Positions 1 through 10,100 of a DNA stretch of 64,000 nucleotides are shown piece after piece. The position numbers and the translations under genes are program-made. The DNA comes from Haematomicrobium sanguinis DSM 21259. Lineage in GTDB: Bacteria > Actinomycetota > Actinomycetes > Actinomycetales > Micrococcaceae. The notes beneath the pieces are model-generated. The model saw nothing but the letters and a program-made list of their open reading frames with translations. It was not told the origin of the DNA and searched no databases. The stretch lies in contig NZ_JIAG01000002.1 in NCBI RefSeq assembly GCF_000688395.1, forward strand, positions 220,262-284,261, in the 5' to 3' direction. Every line of letters starts with the position of its first letter. The first letter of the stretch is position 1.

Positions 1-72
1 CACGGTCTGCGTGGACACGCCTGCAGCTGATGCCACATCCCGCATGGAGGGTTTGCGCTGAAAAAGCTCCAT
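1..72 (-). CDS. LacI-family transcriptional regulator (N-terminal fragment)
   Basis: Only the first 24 codons are in the window. They read MELFQRKPSMRDVASAAGVS followed by TQTV, which is the LacI/GalR helix-turn-helix (xxxDVAxxAGVSxxTV) at the extreme N terminus. The start codon is ATG at 72..70 with AGGAA just before it. The gene begins 10 nt after the stop of the GH101 glycosidase on the same strand, so the two are very likely co-transcribed. The arrangement suggests a sugar-responsive repressor of the glycan-degrading operon; ligand and operator are unknown. The rest lies beyond position 1. Confidence 0.85.
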   Translation of the reverse strand, partial: MELFQRKPSMRDVASAAGVSTQTV

Positions 73-82
73 GCTTCCTAGG

Positions 83-3000
83 CTAGGGGTTGCAGCTGAA
101 TTTTGCGTTAGCCCAGTCAGCCCAGTCGTTTCCGTTCCCATCTCCGCCGTCTCCCACCTTGAGCTCCACCACGCGCACCCCGCTCAGATCGGCCGAAATG
201 TCTGCCGTCCGATTGGCCGGTGTGAGAATGTCGGTAGAAGCCAGCGAACGGCCGTCGCCCAGGACCTCGAAGCTGATCGATCCGCGGCTCGCTTGCTTGT
301 CGTCAAGGCCCACGGTGGCGCTAAAGCTGGAGCACTGCCCCGCCACGAAGTAACGGATGGACGAGGGCGCGTGCGCTCCGAGCCCCTTCTCATAGATGAC
401 GCCGTTCAAGGACATCGGCGGCCCGTCGCCGGGATCGGTGGTGCCGTTGCTTTGGTCGAGCTCCACCGGACCCCACCCGTTGTCGGCCCCGATCCACTCG
501 ATGTCGCTGGCGAAGACCTCGCCGCGCGGCGGTTCTGGGTAGGTGGTGATCGTTTGCTCATTGCGCACGCTCACCACCTCGCCGTTCGCTTTGGTGTAGG
601 TCGCAACCGCGGCCACCGGGTAAGAGCCGGTCGCGTCCGCGGGGACGGCAATCCGCCAGGTGGTGTCTAACCGGTCTCCGGCCTGCATCGAATCTGCGGT
701 AGCGGGGGTGAGTGCCTCGGCGCTCCATCCCTCGGGCAGTTCCAGGGCGACGTTCACGTCAGAGACGGGTTCGGCCTCATCCACGGTTAAGGAACTCGTG
801 ACATCCACCGTGGTCCCCGGCTCGACCTTGTCTTCGCCCACGTTGAAGGAGAGTTGCGCGCAACCGACGTTGGCCCCGGTTTGCGGCCCCAAATCTTCAA
901 TCAGCAGGTTATCCAGCATGACATCGGCGTTTTGACTCCTTCCGGCGCGCTGCAGGCCAACCCAGGTTGCCCCGCACGCTCCGGCGGTGAATTCCTGGGT
1001 CCAGCGAGTCGTGTCCAGGGCTTGTGGGATCGGTGCCGCCTCAAGAACCTTGGAACCACCGGCAAGCGAGTCATAGCCCAGCGTCCAGTTGTATTGGTTC
1101 GCCTCGCTGGATTGGTAATCGAAGCTGACCCGGTACTTGCGTCCGGACTCGAACTTCACCGAATAGTTGCTCGTGCGGTAGACCATGCCCGGTCCGCCGT
1201 CGCTGGCTTGCCGTTCGGCGTGGGCCTTCAAGGACCAGTCCCCCGCAAGCACGTCATCCGTGGTCTTAGAGTTCCATCCCTTCTGGGTGTAAGGCTCGTT
1301 GCGTTCGGCCAAGTGCGTGCGCGGGTCGGTCGAACCGCCGACATCGCCCTTGTAGAACGGCCCCCACCCCTGGTCCACGTTTTCAAAGTCCTCGGCAAGG
1401 ATTGGCGAGGTTGCGCCATCCGGCACCGCAACCCGCTTCGTCGCGACGACGCGCACATCGTCAATGCGCACCGGTGAGTCCCCCTCACCCGCGCTGACCT
1501 TAAGAACTGGCCTATCGCCGTCGTTCTTCACGTCAATGAGCACTCGGAGGCGCTGCGCGTAGGTGCCATGGCGCTCATCCGCGCCCACATAGTTCTTGGC
1601 AGTCGAGCGGTCCACCGAGACCGAGGCGTCCGCGGCTGCGCCGGTGACCGCGAAGGTCACAGGCCGGGTAGTTCCCGGCTCGATCTCGACGTACGCGCTC
1701 ACCGAGTAGGTGCCCGGTGCGAGCGCACCGAGTTGCTGCTGGATCGAGGACTCGCCCGCGCCCAGCACCGCTGCGGTGCGGCCAAGTTCGTCCTTCTCGA
1801 CGCTCGTAGTACCCGCCGGGTTCCACGCATCTAGGTTGCCCGCGTTGAACCCGGGATCGGTGACCGGAGTACCCGCTCCCCACACGGTGGTGGTCGGCAG
1901 GGCCGGGGCGAGCGCGTCGCGTCCGGCGTTGCCGGTGCCGGGCTTGGCCGGAACCAGCACGTACGGCTGACCGGCCTCAAGATCCAGGGTGAGGGTGCCG
2001 GTCTTTTTGGTGGAATTGCCCACGCTCACCGTGCCCGCGGAGACGCGGCCCTGATCGGTCAGTTTGTACACGTTCAGCTTCGCGTTCTTGCCGCCCTTGG
2101 CCGCGAGGAAACTGGTGGGAATCTCCCACGTAGTGGGGCCTCCCGCCGGGTTGTAGTAGTACAGCTTGGTGGCCTTGGTATCGCCCACGGCAGCGCCGTC
2201 GCGATCGGTCCAGGGCAACAGGTAGCTCTCACCGCGCTGTACCTCACGGCCATTCAAGGTGACCACGCGGGCGCCGTCGCGCAGTTCGGAAACCACATTG
2301 CCCGCGAATTCCGCGCGCGTATCGGTCAGCGACATGAGCTCGGAGGCCTGCAAGAACTTGGTCGGCACGTTGTTGGTCCAGATGTTCTTGTAGAAACCGG
2401 GCCAATCGTTTTGCTGGGTCCAGCCCTCAAACTCGACAATGTGGGTGCTCCCCAAGAGCGGGTCCGGGTTCCACACGTCCTGCTGGGTGTTATTGGTGAA
2501 GCGCAGGATGGTGGAATTGATGCCCTTGTTGTCCGAGCCGCCGTAGTTCTCATCATTAGCCCAGTGGGACCAGATGTTGTTGGGGAAGAGCTTGTCCGAC
2601 CACTCCGAGGAGACTCGGAAATCATTGGCGATCAGTTCGCGCTGAATATTGCGGGCCAGCCAGCCGAACTTGTAGTACACATCGACGTAGACAAAGGACA
2701 GGTTGTTATCGGTTTCATCGGCCAGTTGCTTGATGCGCCCGGCGAGCGCCCCGCTGTTCGCGTCCTCCCGCTGCTTGATGTAATACGACTGGTCCAGCCA
2801 GTTCCAGCCCTTGGCCTTCGGATCCACCAGATCTTCGGAGAACATGTTGGACTCGGGGTAGGCCTCGGTCGCGTTCACGTGCACGCCAAAGGTGGCGTTG
2901 TACTCCTTGCCCTGGCTGAGCAGTGTGTTGAGATCCTTGAGGCCGCCGGCGCGCGTGTTGTAATTGCCGCCCATATCTGTGTTGGCCGAGTCATGGCCTT

Positions 3001-4147
3001 CCGAGGTGTAGCCCTTGAGGAGCGCCTGCTGCCCCAGCCCGTCAGTGGACAGCGCGATGCGCTTGACGTCATCGAGGGTGCGCAGGAACGGGTGCGTCGC
3101 TTGCGAGGCGAAGTTGAACGGAATGTGGGTCACCACGTTCTTTTTCGTCTCATCCCCGCGGTACGGGCGGGTCATAATGTCCCGCAGCGCGATGGCGCCG
3201 TCCTGCCAGGTGACGGTGTTGTCGCTATTCGCGTCCGCGGTCACCACCACTTTTGTCCACGGCAGTTCCTCGGTGTTCGGGGCGCCGGGTGCGCGGTAGA
3301 GCCACGCTCCGCTAGAGAGGCCTACCGTGCGGGTGTCGCCGGTGCCTGCGCCGGTGCCCGTGCCTGCTCCGGTGATTTGGTGCCACACCCGGGCGCTGTC
3401 GCGGCGATCCGGGCCACTGTCGCTGTCATAGAGGGAATTCGTTTCCACCGCCGCGGCCAACTCTCCGGTGTTCACGAGCGCGTACGCCGAGGACTGCGCC
3501 TGATCCTGCACCGGGGTTTCGGCCGTGATGGGCGTGAACTGATCGCCGGATTGGGCCCGGTTGACCGAAATATCCACACTGGAAAGTTGTGCCCCGGGTT
3601 GTGTGGAATTCACCGAGACGAGATTGTGCCCGGGGATCTGCAACGAGGCGACCTGCGCGTCCGGGTCGGTGATCTCGGTGATCTTGAAGCTCAGCTGGCT
3701 TCGCTCCACCGTGAGGCTCGCCTTCATGCTGACACCGGCGAGTTTCTCGAAACTGAGGGTGTAGCTGGCGGTGGTTGTGGTGCTCGCGTCCAGGGTGGCC
3801 TTCACCGGTTGCGCCTCGCCGTTGATCAGCATCTCGGTAATCGGCGTCGAGTTGCCGCCAAGCGTCCCGGGCTTCCCGGCGAGCTGGTATTGCTCAGCTT
3901 GCGGGAAGTCGCGGGAAACTTGCACGCGCATTTGCCCGGAGTCTAGCCAGAGTTCGGTGGTGTCCGGTGCCGCCATGGCCAGCGGCGCGGTTGGCGCCAC
4001 GAGCGCCGCGGTGGCAAGAAGCACGACGGCGATGCGCCCCTTCCTGCCGCGTCTCACCGCGGGTGGGGCTTGCGTGGGCGATGAGTTGTGGGCTGGATTG
4101 CCGGATAGCTTGCGGGGGCTGCTCAGGGCGCGAATACCAAACATCAT
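83..4147 (-). CDS. secreted endo-alpha-N-acetylgalactosaminidase (GH101)
   Basis: This 1354-residue exported enzyme should release the core-1 disaccharide Gal-beta1,3-GalNAc from serine/threonine of mucin-type glycoproteins. After a long basic N region and a hydrophobic core (about residues 38-58) a signal peptidase site of AMA-AP type is visible. The catalytic part runs from about residue 270 to 700 and holds the probable GH101 nucleophile segment FVYVDVYY and the following SSEW with the probable acid/base glutamate. Downstream come galactose-binding-like modules, a NEW3-type beta-sandwich (about 1100-1200) and a C-terminal NPCBM-like module. No LPxTG anchor follows, so it appears to be released, unlike many anchored relatives. 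Length is short for the family (often 1700-2000). GGAGAC precedes the ATG at 4147. A short GTGA tract encodes a Gly-Thr-Gly-Ala stretch near residue 265. Internal VKNDGD is coded by the recurrent 15-mer described below. Confidence 0.93.
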   Translation of the reverse strand: MMFGIRALSSPRKLSGNPAHNSSPTQAPPAVRRGRKGRIAVVLLATAALVAPTAPLAMAAPDTTELWLDSGQMRVQVSRDFPQAEQYQLAGKPGTLGGNSTPITEMLINGEAQPVKATLDASTTTTASYTLSFEKLAGVSMKASLTVERSQLSFKITEITDPDAQVASLQIPGHNLVSVNSTQPGAQLSSVDISVNRAQSGDQFTPITAETPVQDQAQSSAYALVNTGELAAAVETNSLYDSDSGPDRRDSARVWHQITGAGTGTGAGTGDTRTVGLSSGAWLYRAPGAPNTEELPWTKVVVTADANSDNTVTWQDGAIALRDIMTRPYRGDETKKNVVTHIPFNFASQATHPFLRTLDDVKRIALSTDGLGQQALLKGYTSEGHDSANTDMGGNYNTRAGGLKDLNTLLSQGKEYNATFGVHVNATEAYPESNMFSEDLVDPKAKGWNWLDQSYYIKQREDANSGALAGRIKQLADETDNNLSFVYVDVYYKFGWLARNIQRELIANDFRVSSEWSDKLFPNNIWSHWANDENYGGSDNKGINSTILRFTNNTQQDVWNPDPLLGSTHIVEFEGWTQQNDWPGFYKNIWTNNVPTKFLQASELMSLTDTRAEFAGNVVSELRDGARVVTLNGREVQRGESYLLPWTDRDGAAVGDTKATKLYYYNPAGGPTTWEIPTSFLAAKGGKNAKLNVYKLTDQGRVSAGTVSVGNSTKKTGTLTLDLEAGQPYVLVPAKPGTGNAGRDALAPALPTTTVWGAGTPVTDPGFNAGNLDAWNPAGTTSVEKDELGRTAAVLGAGESSIQQQLGALAPGTYSVSAYVEIEPGTTRPVTFAVTGAAADASVSVDRSTAKNYVGADERHGTYAQRLRVLIDVKNDGDRPVLKVSAGEGDSPVRIDDVRVVATKRVAVPDGATSPILAEDFENVDQGWGPFYKGDVGGSTDPRTHLAERNEPYTQKGWNSKTTDDVLAGDWSLKAHAERQASDGGPGMVYRTSNYSVKFESGRKYRVSFDYQSSEANQYNWTLGYDSLAGGSKVLEAAPIPQALDTTRWTQEFTAGACGATWVGLQRAGRSQNADVMLDNLLIEDLGPQTGANVGCAQLSFNVGEDKVEPGTTVDVTSSLTVDEAEPVSDVNVALELPEGWSAEALTPATADSMQAGDRLDTTWRIAVPADATGSYPVAAVATYTKANGEVVSVRNEQTITTYPEPPRGEVFASDIEWIGADNGWGPVELDQSNGTTDPGDGPPMSLNGVIYEKGLGAHAPSSIRYFVAGQCSSFSATVGLDDKQASRGSISFEVLGDGRSLASTDILTPANRTADISADLSGVRVVELKVGDGGDGNGNDWADWANAKFSCNP
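1514..1528 (-). repeat. dispersed 15-mer AAGAACGACGGCGAT (copy 1)
   Basis: Exact copy inside the GH101 gene, in the carbohydrate-binding-like region, read as KNDGD within VKNDGDRPVL. Here the peptide could also be normal family sequence, so this is the least convincing copy as an insertion. Confidence 0.6.
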
Positions 4148-4606
4148 TGTCTCCAGGTGTGTGTGATATGCATAACATACTGGGTTTTAGGAGCGTGGGG
4201 AAGACCTCTGCGCGATTATTCTTCGGGACTTTTGCGGCGAGGCTCCTTGGGTCTTGGCATCTCGCCGCGCACCCAGCCCCATACCGCCGCACTCTCCGCC
4301 TGGCTCACCGCCGCACTCTCCGCCTGACGCACCCCGGCGCCTCTCGCCACCCACCCCAACTCCCCTGCCCACCATCTGTCGACTTCGGCTACTGCGCTGG
4401 GCGTCAGCACTTCAGCCCCGTTTAAGTCATTCCGGGTTGGTGCGCGTCACGTTTGCCCTAGTCAGGGCTCTGCAGTCAGCGCGGCTGCACCCCAACCGCC
4501 CGCTATGCGGGGCTGAAATGCTGGTCGCTCACCGTCTCTCGCCGCGCACCCACCCCCACCGCCCCGCACACCATAGAACACATCTGTCAGACTGATTTTC
4601 TATACG
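4148..4606. other. intergenic region between divergent GH101 and mutasome genes
   Basis: About 460 bp with no convincing gene: the open frames here have no recognisable protein features. Visible structure is a duplicated segment (accgccgcactctccgcctg near 4286 and again with one unit offset near 4315), a second C-rich direct similarity (tcgccgcgcaccca near 4263 and 4540), and an inverted repeat CAGCACTTCAGCCCCG at 4405-4420 against 4508-4523 with one mismatch and an 87-bp spacer. The promoter and any LacI operator of the GH101 operon should lie near 4150-4250, but I cannot point to one. Confidence 0.5.
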
Positions 4607-4635
4607 TTGACTTAATAGAACTAGTGTTCGATTCT
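4607..4635 (+). promoter_or_regulatory. predicted SOS promoter of imuA-imuB-dnaE2
   Basis: TTGACT at 4607-4612 and GATTCT at 4630-4635 are separated by 17 bp and would start transcription close to the GTG at 4642. The LexA box fills the spacer, the usual geometry for repression by steric exclusion. The -10 match is modest, so the exact start is inferred. Confidence 0.55.
4618..4629. promoter_or_regulatory. LexA (SOS) box
   Basis: GAACTAGTGTTC matches the Gram-positive/actinobacterial LexA operator GAAC-N4-GTTC with both half-sites intact; the flanks extend it to TAGAACTAGTGTTCGA (4616-4631). It stands directly upstream of the mutasome genes, which are SOS-controlled in mycobacteria. Confidence 0.9.
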
Positions 4636-4641
4636 TAAAGG

Positions 4642-5409
4642 GTGTCACTTCCCCTGGCTTCTCCGTCTTTTCCCGACCCCTCGGGAGCGGTCGGCGGTGC
4701 CCTGGGGCCGGGCACCAGCCGCGAGGAACGGCTCGCGGCCGTGCGCCAACTCCAAAGCGCAATTGCCGGGCGTCAAGGCCACCGCATCCCGGACCGCGCC
4801 CTCTCGGTAGACCCTGAGTTTGCCGAGGTTCTCGAGCACGGTGCGCTACAAATGGGACGCAGTTATGAGGTGCACGGGAGCGTCGCATTTTCGCTCGCAC
4901 TTGCCGCGCAAGCAACCCGCCGGGGCAGCTGGGCGGCGGTCATCGGTTTCCCCGAACTCGGTGCCGAGGCGGTATCCCAGCTGGGTGTGAACCTGGCCCA
5001 AGTGGTGTTCATCCCCAGCCCCGGACCGCACTGGCTAAACGTGACGTCTGCCCTGGTGGGCAACGTGGACATTGTGATCCTGGACCCCGGCAAGGACGCA
5101 CCAAGGAATCAGAAAGCACCGGCCCCCAACGGCAAACTCTCCCAGTTCAACGCGAAGTTACGTCAAGCGAATACCGTGCTGCTCGCGCACAGTCCGTGGT
5201 TGCATGCCTCGGAAGTTTTTCGGGTCAGTACCCGCGCCTGGGAGGGGCTCGGCCGCGGACACGGCCGATTGCGCGCTTGCGAGTTCAACGTCAGTGCGCA
5301 ATCTCGAACCAGCCACCGTTCGCGATCTCTCAGCGTACGGCTCGATCCGAGTCACCAGAATTCACACGGCACACAGCGGAGCGAGGAATGGGTTACGCAG
5401 ACGGGATAA
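4642..5409 (+). CDS. imuA: ImuA-like mutasome accessory protein
   Basis: This 255-residue protein resembles the RecA/SulA-like ImuA (ImuA') partner that bridges ImuB and DnaE2 in damage-induced mutagenesis. It is recognised mainly from position as first gene of an imuA-imuB-dnaE2 cassette and from fold-like segments: an AALAAQATRRGSWAAVIGFPE core where RecA has strand beta1, ELGAEAVSQLGVNLAQVVFI, a VDIVILDP strand, and the C-terminal WEGLGRGHGRLRACEF block seen in actinobacterial relatives. No Walker A motif is present, as expected for this family. The GTG start at 4642 sits about where transcription should begin, so the message may be leaderless; AAAGGG directly abuts it and is too close for a normal ribosome site. 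Its last 22 nt overlap imuB. Confidence 0.8.
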   Translation: MSLPLASPSFPDPSGAVGGALGPGTSREERLAAVRQLQSAIAGRQGHRIPDRALSVDPEFAEVLEHGALQMGRSYEVHGSVAFSLALAAQATRRGSWAAVIGFPELGAEAVSQLGVNLAQVVFIPSPGPHWLNVTSALVGNVDIVILDPGKDAPRNQKAPAPNGKLSQFNAKLRQANTVLLAHSPWLHASEVFRVSTRAWEGLGRGHGRLRACEFNVSAQSRTSHRSRSLSVRLDPSHQNSHGTQRSEEWVTQTG

Positions 5410-7130
5410 GCGGTTTGGCGCCAGTGAGTCCCCGAGCGATGTTCTTGTTCTTCCCGCTCTTCTCCCTCACCGCCGCGACCCTCGAACATGGAGCGGATCC
5501 GTTGGATGCGCTGGCCGTGCAAAGCCGCGGCCGGATTGTGCAGTGCTCGCCGGCGGCCGCCACGGAAGGCGTTCAGCCCGGGGATCGGGTGCGGCAGGCG
5601 CAGTCGCACTGTCCGCAGTTGGAAGTGTGGCCCTATGATCGGGCCACCGATGAGCGACACTTTGCCCCCGTCATTGCCGCCGTGGAGCAACTCATCCCTC
5701 AGGTGTATCCGCTCTCCCCCGGCCGTCTCGCGCTACCGGTGCGCGGCCCGGCCCGCTATTTCGGCAGCGAGCAGGCCGCCGCCGAAGAAATCGCGCAACT
5801 CTTGGCCGATGAGGGGTTCTTCCCCGGACTCGGCGTATCCGAGGGACTCTTTGTCGCCGAACACGCCGCGCAACTGGCCGCGCACCGCGCTTACGGCACC
5901 CCGAACGGCACCTCGAGCGGCGCCCCGAACGGCACCTCGAGCGGCGCCCTTGGCGCACACCCCGGGGCCAGCGCCACTGCGCCTACCCCGCCGCGCTCCC
6001 CGATCCTGATCCTGCCGCCCGGGCGCGGCCCTGCATTCGCCGCCGAACTGCCCATACACGTCCTCGCCGCCGAACGCGTCTACCGCAAGGGCCAGGAAGA
6101 AACCCCGTTTGACGAGCTCGCCCAGTCCTTGACCGGCCTGGGGCTGCGTACACTAGGCGAATTCGCCGCCTTCGCTCCCGCCACGGTGCTCGCCCGTTTT
6201 GGCCCGGGCGCAATACCCGCACACCAGTACGCCCGCGGTATCGACCCGCGTCCGGTCATCCCGCGCTCACTGCCGCCGGACTTCAGCGTCGGCCGCGACT
6301 TCGACCCGCCGCTCGAGCGCAGCGACCAACTCGCCTTCAGCATGAAACGCTCGGCCGAGGAGTTTATCGACGCCCTGTACGAGCACGGCCTTGTCGCCAC
6401 CGGCGTGGACGTGATCCTGCGCGCGGACAACGGCACCGAATCACGCCAGCACTGGAACCACCCGCGATACTTCGGCCCCGATGACGTCCTGGACCGGCTG
6501 CGCTGGCAACTGGATTCCACCACCTCGCACACTCCAGACGCTGCCATCGCGCACGCCCGGTTCGAACCCGGACGCACCGTCAGCACCTCCAGCGCGAGCA
6601 CCGGACTGTGGGGTTCGGGCCCGGAGCAAAAGGTGCATCACAGCTTTTCCCGGGTGCAAAGCATGCTCGGCCACCGCGATGTACTCACCGCCCACCTTTC
6701 CGGCGGACGCACCCTGGCCGAACGCCAAATCTTCACCCCCTGGGGCGAAGCGCCGAGCGAACAGGAGCGCGAACGCATCGCCACCCACACTCGCCCCTGG
6801 CCCGGAGCCCTCCCTGCGCCCACGCCCTCCACCGTGTTCGCGATCCCCGAGCCCGTCCGGTTTTTCAGCACTGAAGACACACCCCTGACCGTCACCGACC
6901 GCGGCGCCTTGACCGCCACCCCCGCGCTCTTTCTGCGCAACCCCAATCATCCCGGCCTCATGACGCGCCATGAGGTCACCGCCTGGTCCGCCCCGCTCCC
7001 GTTAGAGCAACGCTGGTGGGACGCCCCCACCACCCCCAGCTATCGCCTCCAAGTGGTGGACGCGGACACCCGCGCCTGGCTACTCATCTTCCGGGATGGC
7101 ATCTGGTTCATCGAAGGCAGTTATGACTAG
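5388..7130 (+). CDS. imuB: ImuB, catalytically inactive Y-family polymerase-like protein
   Basis: ImuB is the hub that ties DnaE2 to the beta clamp. The product (580 aa from this start) follows the Y-family layout: palm/finger segment with RGRIVQCSPAAATEGVQPGD, thumb with a helix-hairpin-helix around LTGLGLRTLGEFAAFAPATVLARFG, then a little-finger-like region and a C-terminal tail. The N-terminal strand reads FLFFPLF where active polymerases carry the metal-binding DxDxFF, so it should not polymerise. Start 5388 is chosen because GGAG lies 6 nt upstream; ATG 5439 is an alternative nearer the conserved core and has no ribosome site. A Gly-Thr-Pro-Asn-rich insert (5895-5951) is made of 24-bp tandem repeats. 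Four nucleotides of spacing plus AGGAG lead to dnaE2. Confidence 0.9.
   Translation: MGYADGISGLAPVSPRAMFLFFPLFSLTAATLEHGADPLDALAVQSRGRIVQCSPAAATEGVQPGDRVRQAQSHCPQLEVWPYDRATDERHFAPVIAAVEQLIPQVYPLSPGRLALPVRGPARYFGSEQAAAEEIAQLLADEGFFPGLGVSEGLFVAEHAAQLAAHRAYGTPNGTSSGAPNGTSSGALGAHPGASATAPTPPRSPILILPPGRGPAFAAELPIHVLAAERVYRKGQEETPFDELAQSLTGLGLRTLGEFAAFAPATVLARFGPGAIPAHQYARGIDPRPVIPRSLPPDFSVGRDFDPPLERSDQLAFSMKRSAEEFIDALYEHGLVATGVDVILRADNGTESRQHWNHPRYFGPDDVLDRLRWQLDSTTSHTPDAAIAHARFEPGRTVSTSSASTGLWGSGPEQKVHHSFSRVQSMLGHRDVLTAHLSGGRTLAERQIFTPWGEAPSEQERERIATHTRPWPGALPAPTPSTVFAIPEPVRFFSTEDTPLTVTDRGALTATPALFLRNPNHPGLMTRHEVTAWSAPLPLEQRWWDAPTTPSYRLQVVDADTRAWLLIFRDGIWFIEGSYD
5895..5951 (+). repeat. 24-bp in-frame tandem repeat in imuB
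   Basis: Two near-identical 24-bp units (5895-5918, 5919-5942; one base different) and the start of a third encode Gly-Thr/Ala-Pro-Asn-Gly-Thr-Ser-Ser. The position is a linker between the palm-like and thumb-like regions. Confidence 0.9.
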
Positions 7131-7138
7131 GAGCAACT

Positions 7139-10100
7139 ATGGGCTTCAATAACCCGGGAGTGCCCTGGAAAGACATGGCCCGGCGCCTTGCCGGCACACC
7201 CTTATCTTCACCGGGCCCATCTTCACCGGACCCATCTTCACCGGGCCCATCTTCACCGGCACAGAAGAACGACGGCGATGCCCCGCCTCCCACGCGCACC
7301 TCACCAGAGAGCGCCTCACCCGGGCATTCCCCCGCGTACGCACCGCAACCAGGTGAGGCCGGACATGTTCCCTACGCCGAGTTGCATGCGCACACCCACT
7401 TCAGTTTTTTGGATGGCGCGTCCTCGCCCGCCGCGCTCATCACCCAGGCGGCCGCTCTGGGGTTGACCGGCATCGCGATCACCGATCACGACGGTTTTTA
7501 CGGTGCCCCGCAGTTTGCCGAGGCCGCGGACGCGCACCCCGGGCTCAAAACCGTCTACGGTGCCGAACTCTCGCTCGGGCTCACGAGCGTTCAGGCGGGA
7601 AAACCGGACCCGGAAGGGGATCACTTGCTCGTGCTCGCGCGCGGCAAGGAGGGGTACCACCGTCTCGCTTCTGCCATTACGCACGGTCAGTTGGCGCGCA
7701 GCGCCGAAAAGGGCAGACCCATCTATGATCTGGAAACCTTGGCCGAAATGTCCGGCGGACACTGGCAGATCCTGTCCGGGTGCCGCAAATCCGCGGTGCG
7801 CCGGGCGCTTGAGGCGGAGGGCATTTCCGGTGCCGCCTCACGGTTGTCCCGCTTAGGCGAGCTATTCGGGGAAGCGAATATCGCCGTCGAACTTCACCAT
7901 GGCGGCAACGCCGAGGATGATGCGCGCAACGATGCGTTGGTGCGGGCGGCGGCGCGGTTGCGGCTGCCCGTGGTGGCGACCGGGAATGTGCACTATGCGC
8001 GGCCCGAGGGGCATCGGTTGGCGGCGGCGTTGGCGGCGACCCGGGCGCGCCGGTCCTTGGCCGAGGCGGATGGGTGGTTGCCGCCCGGTCCCGCGTATTT
8101 TGTGCGTAGCGGGGCGGAGATGGCGCGCCGTTTTGGGCATTACCGGGACGCGGATGGGGTGGATCCGGTGGCCCGATCGGTGCTGTTGGCCGAGGATTTG
8201 GCGTTTGAATTGCGGGCCGCGAAACCGCGATTACCGAAAATTGATTTACCGGATGGGCATACCCAAATGAGTCATTTGCGTGCGCTCGTTTTTGCCGGAG
8301 CAGCGCGGAAATATCCGGGAATGCCAGAGCATGTAACCCGACGCCTTGAACATGAGCTGGCGGTGATTGAAAAAAAGGACTTTCCAGGATATTTTTTGAT
8401 CGTTTATGAGATTGTAAAATTCGCACGATCCCAGGGGATTTTGTGTCAGGGTCGCGGCTCGGCGGCGAACTCGGTGGTGTGTTATGTGCTGGACATTACC
8501 GCGGTGGACCCGATTGTGTTTCGACTGCCATTTGAACGCTTTTTGAATTCGGTGCGCGATGAGGAACCGGATATTGACGTGGATTTTGATTCCGAGCGGC
8601 GCGAAGAAGTCATTCAGGAGGTGTACCGGCGCTACGGAAGGCTAAACGCGGCGCAAGTGTGCAATGTGGTGACGTATCGGCCGCGGAATGCGGTGCGGGA
8701 TATGGCAAAGGCGCTCGGATACTCGAGTGGCCAGCAGGATGCCTGGAGTAAACAGTTAGAGAATTTGCACGGCGATTCCTTTGTTCCCGATAATTCGATT
8801 CCGCGTGCCGTTCAGGAATTGGCGGCGCAGCTGGACCGGTATCCGCGGCATTTAGGGATTCATTCCGGCGGCATGGTTTTGACCGAACAGCCGGTGAGCG
8901 AAATTTGTCCGGTGGAAAATGCGCGGATGGAAAACCGGACCGTGCTGCAGTGGGATAAGGATGACTGCGCCTACATGGGGCTGGTCAAGTTTGATTTGCT
9001 CGGGCTCGGGATGCTTGCGGCGATCCAACGGTGCTTTGATTTTGCCGCGGCGCACTGCGGCGAGCAGTGGGACCTGGATGCGATCCCCAAGGAGGAGGCG
9101 GCCGTGTATGACCAGTTGTGCCGGGCCGATTCGATCGGGGTTTTTCAGGTGGAGAGCCGGGCGCAGTTGGGGCTGTCGCCGCGGTTGCGGCCGCGCCGGT
9201 TTGAGGATCTGGTCATTCAGGTGGCGCTCATTCGGCCCGGTCCAATTCAGGGAAATGCGGTACATCCGTACCTGCTGCGTCGGCACGGGAAAGTGCCGGT
9301 GACCTACCCGCACCTGAAGCTGGAACCCATTTTGGAGCGCACCTGCGGCATCCCGATTTTTCAGGAGCAAATCATGCAGATGGCGATGGCCGTCGCGGAT
9401 TGCAATGCCGAGGACGCGGACTTGCTGCGCCGCGCGATGGGGTCCAAACGCGGGGTGGAGCGGATCGATTCGGTGCGCACCCGGTTGTATGAGGGGATGG
9501 CCAAGAACGGGATCACCGGGCAGGCCGCGGACACCATTTATGAGCAGGTCAAGGCCTTTGCGAACTTTGGTTTTGCCGAGAGCCACGCCTGCAGTTTTTC
9601 GTTACTGGTCTATGCCAGCGCCTGGTTGCGTTTGCACTATCCGGCGGCGTTTTTGGCGGCGCTGTTGAACTCGCAACCCATGGGTTTTTATGCTCCGCAC
9701 ACCCTGGTTGAGGATGCCAGGCGGCATGGTGTCACGGTACGCCGCCCCAGTCTGATGTATTCGGTGGCAGAAGCCGGGCTAGAGCCGATCGAAGGGCCGG
9801 AGATGAAGGTTTCGGCTACGGATCCGGGCGGGTTGGACGCATGTTGCGAACGCCACCAACCGCCGGTGGGACCTTTCGATCCGGACGCGCCCCACGATTT
9901 TGCCGCGCACCGCCGGGACAACCAGGTTGCGGTACGGCTTGGACTGTCCTCGATCACATCAGTGAGCGATGAACTCGCCAAGCGCATTGTGGCCGAGCGG
10001 GAACGCGGCGGGCATTACGCCTCGTTGACAGATTTGGCTCGGCGCGTGGAAATGAGCGCGGCGCAATTGGAGGCGCTGGCCGAGGCGGGTGCGGTAGAAG

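Noticed and set aside
2411..3946. 511-codon open frame on the plus strand inside the GH101 gene
   Set aside because: It is antisense to an enzyme with clear motifs, and high-GC codon bias regularly opens such frames; the product has no recognisable features.
4021..4036. acgacggcgatgc in the GH101 signal-peptide region and gacggcgatgcc near 56833 in the MFS gene
   Set aside because: Only the 12-13 nt core matches and it is read on the other strand as Ile-Ala-Val, a common codon run in hydrophobic helices.
4187..4595. Small overlapping frames upstream of imuA
   Set aside because: No ribosome sites, low-complexity Pro/His/Arg products, both strands open alike; treated as intergenic.
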